Shown here in pieces: positions 56,592 to 64,000 of a stretch of DNA of 64,000 nucleotides. Origin of the DNA: Odiellus spinosus (lineage: Eukaryota > Arthropoda > Arachnida > Opiliones > Phalangiidae); NCBI GenBank assembly GCA_963920705.1, contig OY987233.1:8608001-8672000 (forward strand), read 5' to 3'. The notes beneath the pieces were generated by a model, which searched no databases, was not told the origin of the DNA, and saw only the letters and a list, made by a program, of their open reading frames with translations. Position 1 is the first letter of the stretch. Each line of letters begins with the position of its first letter. Made by a program: the position numbers and the translations under genes.

Positions 56592-59500
56592 TCAACCCCC
56601 CTGGTCGTATTTCTTGAGACATTTTTGGTCCTGCAAAATATGAAATCCGAGTGTTAGTCTTATATTTTTACAGTATACAATTTAGTTTAGTATTCGATAC
56701 CTTAAATCTCTTGTGCATTATCTTGATTTTTTCGTTACACTGCGGACATATGTATTATATATATGTATCTAATTAAAATTAAAAATTTTCCAAATTCATA
56801 TATTTACCTTAAAGCTATTTTCGCAGGCCTGAATCGAAATGAATTTCAACTCAGTTATTAAAAAGATATAAAAAATATATAATATTTCTAGCAATAGCGT
56901 AACGATCTAAGCAAATGCTACTTGAACCAAGGTCGAACCGGCGCGAAATTAAAATATTAACAACCATACAGATTTACGCGTCGTTGATTTATACTGGCGC
57001 CATCTACGAAAATGGGTAATCGGCCACAAATGTTTATCAAGGCTTAAGAGATTTAAAATTCGCGCCTTTTCAAATATGCGCTTCAAATTTTGACAAATTA
57101 GATCAGTTTGTATATTGTCGACGCACGCGTGTCACACACGTGACCTCCAGGGCCGGATTAAGAGGGGGGGCAGGTCATTTTGTTTGAGTGGGAGAGTCAT
57201 TACGTACCTTTTGGAGGTCAGCATCCGCCTGAACATTAATCGGAAATATGAAAATTAAGTGTTAATAGTTTTGAACCTTGTTTGATATTGAACTCAACAC
57301 GAGAAGGATTCGACACTAGTCAAAAATACGGACGATCTCGATTTCAAGTCTTATTTTCGGAACTCGAGATTTGTTAAAGATTTGAAGATTTGAATGATTT
57401 TTCAAGGATTTGACCGATTTCAAATCTTTGACTGTACTATGCAGTTTTGTAGGAGTGTCGGACCAATTTAAAAAATTCTCCTACCTCAAATTATTCCTTC
57501 ACTTTATTTTTACAAGCCGCGTTGGGTATAAGGAGTTGCGTGTTAATTTCCTAAAGATACAGATTTGAATAATTAATTCTTTCCAAATTAGACCTTCGTT
57601 TTTAAAAGACGAGTAAGATTACTGTCCCACATCGGATAATTATATAGACAGTGAAAGATTATAATTAAACACTCACGACGATGCAAGGAATCGTTTCCAA
57701 AAGATGATCCATTTCTGCTTTAGTGTAACCTATAAAGAAAATTATTTAAATCAGACATCTGATTCTCCACGGGAGATTAATACTCAAGGAGAGACGAACG
57801 TGGCGGTTGGTTAGGGAGATTTTATATTTTCCATTGTTTCAGGAGAGTCATAAAAGTTTTTAACTCGTCGGCGGCAGGACAAAAAATTGAATTACATTTG
57901 CAGCTTTTATATACAGGGTGTTTCGAAAATGGTGGTAGGACCGAGCTACAATGGGTTCTATGGGTAATTTTAAGACGAAAATGTTCTATGACGTTTTGTC
58001 TGTTTAAGAGTTACGAAATGAATCATGTACGGACGACCCCTTAACGTACTTCAATAAACGTATACTCAATGATAAAATACGTGTAATTATTTAGCTTGTT
58101 TCTTAAAAGCACGCGCTTGATAAAAAATTGTTTTTAGCATTGAGTATACGTTTATTAATGTACGTTAAGGGATCATCCGTAAATGAATCATTTCGTAACT
58201 CTTAAACGGCGCCCCGTACGACAAAACGTCATAGAACATATTCGTATTAAAATGACTAATTGAACCCACTTTAGCTCGGTCCTACCACCATCTTCGAAAC
58301 ACAGTGTATTGTTTTTCTCACGACTCGCTCTCCCATTGTATTATTCTTTCGTGGCCAGCTTGTTTGATACTGTGAGTGTAATCAAGGTGCATAAAAAGCT
58401 TCAGTATCTCACGCGCAGTATATTAACGACAGAGGACTGAAGTCGCAACCCTCTCTAATACTTAACCATTGCATTTTGCCATTTTCTTGGCGACATAAGC
58501 CACAAACACCCAAAAGTTATATATTTATATTTACTTCTACCTCCTTCTTCAATTCTTTTGACCTTACAATTCTTCATGAATTTGGCGTCCTTCATTTGGT
58601 TTTTGCAACCCTGTCATTATTCATTCAACACCAATAATTATCTTCGGACTTATTTTAAGCCCCCTTTTCAATCAACTTTTTCAAGTTTTTGCATTCGTTT
58701 TTCCAAGACAAAGCTTACATTAAATTCATTTAGATTTTCGCTTCTCTGTCACTAGAAGCCTGTTAAAGCGGATTAAATGAAAATCTTGATTTAAGCTTCA
58801 CCATAAGTACCAAACACTATCTACATTTATGAAACATTTCGTCAGGGCTACTCGTTCAAAAAGCTACCTCCGTAATTCGCTTTCTAGGAGATATACGGGG
58901 GGGGAGGGGGAATAAGCTATCAGTTTAAAACTGGTTCCCGAAGCACTTTCGAGAAATCGATTCATATCGATTAGAGAAAAACGGTTTCCCGTTCACACGA
59001 CTACAACGAAACGTTTTGAAACTGTTTGAATCGGCTCCGAGGCCTAGTATGAACGCGGCTATATATGGCTTCACCTTTTCTTAAAGAAATAGCTCGATTC
59101 TTGGCCATTAAAATCTTGATTGAAAACGCGGCTTTGCTTTGGCGTATCCATGTGCTAGGAAGATTTAGGTACTATGCTGGGAACTATGACTATCCGTGCA
59201 ATTATTAGAGCTTGTCTTCCACTCCGTAGAAATTTTGCACATCACTCCCTTTGTGTGGGAGCGTGAGTATTTTAATTTACGCGCTTAAATCTTCCTACCA
59301 CCAGTTATTGTTTTAACTTTAAATAAAAATACTTACATCTTTCTTATATTTTTCATTCTTCTTGGAAGCCTAATTAAATTCGTAAATGATGTAAGTTAAT
59401 TATCAACTCTATGTAAGTTAAACAGCATAAATATTCTCTTCGGATGAGGCCTAATTACCCCGTGTAATCAGATTTAGACGAGGTTAATGCCTTTATTCTA

Positions 59501-60934
59501 AGTTTAATTAACTTCGGTTTATTCTGATTAAACCGGCTAATTAAGCCTCGTCTGAAGAGAGTCAGTTTCGAAATCTTTTAAGAAATCATAATATTACGGG
59601 TAGTTTTTTAAAAACTAAATTGAAATAATACATTATTTCAAATCTGTATCACTCTGAACAAACCGAAAACAAGAAAATATGAAGTACACCCTTTAAAGTG
59701 AGGCTACCATGGATTTTTTATGAACTTGAAATGTAAAAGTACTAGGCCTAAACCCAGTATGTAAATTATCATTATCAAATAATGTTGACAGCCACACTTT
59801 AATAAATATCACCAGTCCATAGATTTTTGAGCCCAAAAGAACAAGAAAAAATAGGAATTCCATAGGATTCATTTTGGTATAATAGTATGCATTATAATGA
59901 ATTATAGCATCACTATGAGCCCCGTCACTGGTTACTTGATTGAATAAGGCACGCGTAACTTATATGAAAATAATTATCAATAGTTACCTTCAAATGCTTG
60001 GCGCAGGCCTTAAACGTGTTGAAAAAATATATTTTGTTAATAAATTTGCTTAATTATATATGGATGATGTTCAAGTATACCTCTTCTTTTTCATCATAAT
60101 TCTGAGGATGACATTTGATAAAAAAAAACATTGATTTATTATTTACTGATATTGTAAGAGTTTAAATTGGAAAGCGTCAATATGGTGTATTCTTAATAGT
60201 CCCTAAGGGGAAACCCGCGCTGATGGGAAACCCGCGCCGATGGGAAACCCGCGCTGAGAAACCGGCGCTGATGGTAAACCCGTGATGATTTGAAAGCCGC
60301 GCTAATGGGAAAGCCGCGCTGAGAAACCGGCGCTGATGGTAAACCCGTGATGATTTGAAAGCCGCGCTAATGGGAAACCCGCGCTGAGAAACCGGCGCTG
60401 ATGGTAAACCCGTGATGATTTGAAAGCCGCGCGCTAATGGGAAAGCCGCGCTGATGGGAAACCCGCTCCGATGGAACTCCGCTAATTTGCATTATTCAGT
60501 AATACCGTTGTACTATTCCTTCTTATGTACCGCATCCTAGCTTCAAATCACAATTATATATACGTATACCGATTTCAGTTTACAGCATTCAACTTGAAGG
60601 GCTCTCATTTCTTCGTACGTCTAAAGACACAATAATTCGGGGTCACAATTGCGCTCGAAGATATCGATTGCTTCCACTTACTTTTGTGCAATTGTCCACA
60701 ACCTTTTTCGCTTTTTACAAACAGGAAATGTTTAGATTTTGAATTAGAAATCGTCAAGATTATTTAAGTACAACATTCGCTTTGCATACCTGGACGAGGA
60801 TGATCACAAATTGATTCCATCTCTTTCAGTTCTTTTTCCGTACATTTTGTTTCTCCATCGGCCGCGATTTCTCCTATTTGTCCCGTAAGGAACGCTGTCA
60901 CTACGAACGAGACAACCAAGACGTGTTTCTCCAT
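56592..60934 (-). CDS. g7: 13-exon secreted Cys-rich gene with in-frame stop in exon 9
   Basis: Exons: 60790-60934, 60682-60710, 60570-60620, 60081-60101, 59988-60008, 59337-59369, 58535-58610, 57677-57729, 57485-57550, 57208-57228, 56808-56828, 56701-56739, 56592-56630. Signal peptide MEKHVLVVSFVVTAFLTGQI. Splice sites are intact throughout, but exon 9 contains TAA (57491-57493) where g6 and g8 have CAA. A normal transcript would stop after about 162 residues and lose the cysteines of exons 11-13; without that stop the protein would be 204 aa. Exon 9 is 66 nt and phase 0-0, so skipping it would keep the frame but lose one cysteine. This is either a young pseudogene or an allele with a shortened product. 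It is the most compact copy (4.3 kb), with a TATAAGAG box and AATAAA at 56527-56532. Confidence 0.85.
57912..58309. mobile_element. Foldback MITE (ACAGGGTGTTTCGAAAA ends) in intron 7 of g7
   Basis: Full-length relative of 10,413-10,797 with best-preserved ends TACAGGGTGTTTCGAAAATG. Confidence 0.8.
58656..59132. mobile_element. TIR element (CCCCTTTTCAATCAA ends) in intron 6 of g7
   Basis: Longer relative of 51,598-51,752; ends TTTTCAATCAACTTTTTCAA and TTGATTGAAAACGCGGCTTT. Contains a G-rich run at about 58,899. Confidence 0.62.
59435..59572. repeat. Hairpin element in intron 5 of g7
   Basis: Inverted arms CTTCGGATGAGGCCTAATTA and TAATTAAGCCTCGTCTGAAG around a second TAATCAGATTT/AATCTGATTA-like pair. 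Confidence 0.6.
60207..60480. repeat. GC-rich tandem array in intron 3 of g7
   Basis: Units such as GATGGGAAACCCGCGC and a larger repeat of about 60 bp (GAGAAACCGGCGCTGATGGT, then CCCGTGATGATTTGAAAGCC). Unrelated in sequence to the arrays at the same place in g5 and g6. Confidence 0.9.
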
Positions 60935-60976
60935 CGAACCTTGAATTAGAACCAAACATTAAATCTATTCGCGTGT

Positions 60977-60984
60977 CTCTTATA
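60977..60984 (-). promoter_or_regulatory. TATA box of g7
   Basis: TATAAGAG followed by ACACGCGAATAGAT, 43-50 bp upstream of the ATG. The start context CAAGGTTCGATGGAGAAA is shared with g5 and g6. Confidence 0.6.
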
Positions 60985-61664
60985 CGCATCAAGGACGTGG
61001 TAGAATTTGCGGCACCAAGTGGCACGATTACCATTATATATTTTTTTAATGATGTTTATTCAGTTCATGATTTTGCTTTTAGCTTAAAGTGAGGCTGTTA
61101 GAGAATTTTCACGACTTCGAATTAGAATTTGAGTAGCATTTTCGTTAAAATCGTTAAAGTACTTTCCAGAATCAAACGTCATCAATCGGAAAAATAAATC
61201 TACATATTTTATCATTTTAATTTTGAAGCCTTTTTTCAAAACAACATCACTTCAAGTTTTTCAGCTTTTCTATGGAAAATATAACTTTCACCATTAGTTT
61301 TATTAACCGTAATTAACTTGGTTATTACGTCCGACTACATAGTTTCGAGTCAAATCTTTGATAGACTGGTTTAACTGGAACATCTTACAGTAATTTACTT
61401 TTGTAGTTTGCTCAGATGCTAAATACCTAAAAATTTATATTATATTCATATAAAAGAAATAAATTCAAATATAAATGTAATGTGTAAACATTTAACGTTT
61501 TATATCATATAAATACCACCTTTATTTCAAATGTTTAATTCCATAGGTATGTCTGTCTATCTGTCTGTTTGTGCAGAACGCTAACATATACACGAAAAAT
61601 TGCGTTAAACGTCGTTGCAAACTTCTCTTGAGTTTGAGTTTTATTTCAAAACACCCAAAGTCCA

Positions 61665-61715
61665 TTAAGCCTAAGTTCAAACGTCGATTAAGGCTTAATC
61701 GACGTTTGAAATTAC
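61665..61715. repeat. Remnant of the GTCGATTAAGCC minisatellite upstream of g7
   Basis: Two or three inverted units only (AACGTCGATTAAGGCTTAATCGACGTT is a perfect palindrome here), at the position of the long arrays at 46.6 and 55.8 kb. Confidence 0.8.
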
Positions 61716-61962
61716 GCTAATTATCATGCTTCCATTCTTTAGCTCTATTTTGTGTTAAATAGCGTTAAAAATATTGACATCTTAAACAGTAGCGTAAAAT
61801 AGATGCCCAGAAAGAGTTGGGCGCTTGAACATTGCTGTATTCCAACGAGAGGTTTATGTTTGGCACCATTTCTTGATATAACATACTGTAGCTCCCAAAA
61901 CACCCCCCATATTTGTATAGAAAACATACACTTGACTCGGAGAATAACTACGATTTGATTCT

Positions 61963-61968
61963 TTATTA
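61963..61968 (-). promoter_or_regulatory. Poly(A) signal of g8
   Basis: AATAAAGAATC about 32 nt after the stop of g8. Confidence 0.65.
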
Positions 61969-61999
61969 TTTATACGATAGTGTTTAATCGGTATATCTG

Positions 62000-63642
62000 T
62001 TAATTATTTTTCTTCATTTTCTTCTCACGAACGCCCCGGAGGTATTTCTTGAGACATTTTTGATCCTGTAAAATATGAAATCTTAACTTTTTACAGTATA
62101 TAATTTAGTTGAGTCTTCGATACCTTAAATCCCTTGTAAAGATTCTTGGTCTCGTCGTCACACTGCGGACATATTAATTATATCTTTGTATCAAATTAAA
62201 ATTCAATTTTTTCCAAATTCCTATATTTACCTTAATGATGTTTTCGCAGCCCTGAATAGAAATGAATTACAGATCAGATATTAAAATAAATTTCAAACTG
62301 TCTTATTTGTTGTTGAGAATCATTTTGTTTGAGAGGGAGAGTCGTTACGTACCTTTTTGACGTCAGCATTCGCCTAATCATTAATCGGAAATAGGAAAAG
62401 AGAAGTGTTAAACGATTTGAACCTATTTCTATATTGAATTCAACACGAAAGAGTTTTCGACATTATAGACAACAATTTTTAACTTATTTTCGGAATTCGA
62501 GATTTGCTAAAGAAGATTTGTGAGTAATTTATCGTTTAAATAGGCCCAATCCACTAGTAAAAAAATTACAAATCCATATTAAACTAGAAATTAATTTAAA
62601 AGTTACTCCTAAAATAGATTTAGCTGGATTCATGGAGATCCTGAATTTCTTCGCATTCATGAGTTAGCGACTATTTAAATGTTATTGGAAGTCTCATGGA
62701 TATTTCGCCTTATTGACGGGCCTTTGCTATCATTGGTCGCTGCATGACCCACCGCGAATATAAGTTAAGCTGATCTCCATGAATCAAGCTAAGCCTATTT
62801 TCCATCTTAAATTTATTTTCAGCTTAACATTTGTTTGTAAACTTTTTTACCGGTGGATTAGGATTATTTAACGATAATGAATCGATAAAAGTCACTTGTA
62901 GCGAATTATGTTGTATTCATTCTTCCTTTAAGGATTTGAATGATTTAACAGGGACCGATTATATCAAAAGTCTATTCCCTAAAAATAAACAACGCCTCGT
63001 AGCTTAATACTATCAGCAAAGGTTCAGTTTTACGTCATAGCCCATCACTTAAAAATAGTCAAAAAAGTCATCACCCCTGTATGGCTCGAGTGGTTTGGAC
63101 TCTTCCTCGATATTTTGAGTCGGGTGAGAGGGACGAAAATTAGGCGGTCCGCGTTTCGCTATATTGTCTTCCCTCCCAACTCGGGAATTTCTCCGCAGAG
63201 TGTCGCTTCCTCCGTTCACTATTTACACGGCGACTGCGTCCTCTATAGTGTCTCGAATCAGAATCTGTCGGTACATTTACCTCGACCTTTGCTGATAGCA
63301 TTAAGCTACGCGGCGTAGTTAACGTTTGTGGAGTAAATTGATAAACTTTTGACTATATAGATTTGTAGGAGTGTCGGACCCCTGGACAAAACATCTCCTA
63401 CCGCAAATTGTTCTTCCACTTTATTCCTACAAGCCGTGTAGGGTATAAGGAGTTGCGTGTTAATATCCTACAGATCAAAAATTAAATAATTAATTCTTTG
63501 CAAATTAGAGAATGTTAATAATTCACGCGTAATATAAGTGTCCCACATCGGGTAATTTAAACAGTGAAAGATTATAATTAAGTGCTCACGACCACACAAG
63601 GAATAGTTTCCAATTTTGTTTCCATTTCTTCTTTAGTGTAAC
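62000..63642 (-). CDS. g8: 3' part (exons 8-13) of another copy, running off the right edge
   Basis: Exons in window: 63590-63642 (8), 63402-63467 (9), 62353-62373 (10), 62231-62251 (11), 62124-62162 (12), 62000-62065 (13). Exon 8 reads YTKEEMETKLETIPCVV after the split codon, exon 10 ANADVKK, exon 11 GCENIIK, exon 12 CDDETKNLYKGFK; the last exon starts DQKCLKKYLRGV and ends in a Lys/Asn-rich tail. Frame and phases match g6, and the codon that is TAA in g7 is CAA here. AATAAA at 61963-61968. Exons 1-7 should lie beyond position 64,000. Introns 8 and 9 contain a decayed TTAA element and a long TIR element. Confidence 0.86.
62520..62932. mobile_element. Decayed TTAA MITE in intron 9 of g8
   Basis: Recognisable body (GGCCCAATCCACTAG, CATGGAGATCCTGAATTTC) and right end TGCATTCTTCCTTTAA-like (ATTCATTCTTCCTTTAA); the left end is missing. 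Confidence 0.65.
62961..63352. mobile_element. Long-TIR MITE (CAAAAGTCTAT ends) in intron 9 of g8
   Basis: Outer ends ATCAAAAGTCTATTCCCT and GTAAATTGATAAACTTTTGA, inner AACAACGCCTCGTAGC. Diverged relative of 42,037-42,404. Confidence 0.68.
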
Positions 63643-64000
63643 CTATAAAGAAAATTCGTCAAAGGCTGACACGCGAAAATTAATTTTATCGAATCCTATT
63701 GAAATGTATGTAGTAGTGGCTAAATTACTGCGCAATTGGTAGATACCGCCGGAATTGAAGAATGCGCAAAACTCGATTACATTCAATTTTCTTAAATGGC
63801 GCGCGAACTTCGCGTAAGTTCCAATTTTTTCCGTACGGACTCGCCTCTTTGTGGCCAGTTTGATAATCGTGAGCTCGGTGTGCAAGGTTGGGTATTCTCA
63901 CGCGCAGTATATTAACTACATGGGGGCTGAACTCAGAAACTTATCTAATACTTAACCAATTCATTTTCCCTTTTTGTTGGGTGTTTCATTCGCCCTCGCG

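Overview
This is an AT-rich eukaryotic window with no bacterial-type coding. A short interstitial (TTAGG)n tract (about 16,153-16,184), spliced genes with GT-AG introns and a very dense load of short inverted-repeat transposons suggest an insect or other arthropod; the order cannot be read from the sequence.

The main content is not visible as long ORFs. It is a head-to-tail tandem cluster of eight copies of one gene, all on the minus strand, each cut into 13 mostly tiny exons (21 to about 150 nt). I reconstructed the exons by lining up conserved splice sites and cysteine codons between copies. In + coordinate order: g1 (exons 1-9; exons 10-13 lie off the left edge), g2 (only exons 8-13), g3, g4, g5, g6, g7 (all 13 exons) and g8 (exons 8-13; the rest lies off the right edge). 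Each complete copy encodes a secreted protein of about 204-218 residues: exon 1 carries a signal peptide, and the mature part is Lys/Glu-rich with 12 conserved cysteines. Exons 2-7 and 8-13 match each other in phase, length and cysteine position, so the gene looks like an internal tandem duplication of a six-exon module. I do not recognise the family. The architecture (signal peptide plus many microexons, tandem copies, fast divergence) resembles insect and helminth micro-exon secreted/effector families, but no sequence identity to any of them is claimed.

Layout: 1-11,615 is one copy of a segmental duplication whose second copy is about 21,165-31,695 (g1+g2 correspond to g3+the 3' half of g4). 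The spacer 11,616-19,290 holds no gene: it has a 101-bp satellite (12.9-15.1 kb), a 2.2-kb element with 320-bp inverted arms (15.1-17.3 kb) and nested repeats. From 36.8 kb on, g5, g6, g7 and g8 are a second, more diverged sub-cluster sharing TATA boxes, poly(A) signals and flanking minisatellites.

Introns and spacers are filled with minisatellites of 20-24 bp, a roughly 510-bp (TA)n run and many MITEs. Several MITEs have a natural empty site in a paralogous copy, which fixes their target-site duplications (TTAA for one group, exactly 7 bp for another). In three paralogs the same intron (intron 3) carries three different tandem arrays. No tRNA, rRNA, CRISPR array or intact transposase gene was seen.
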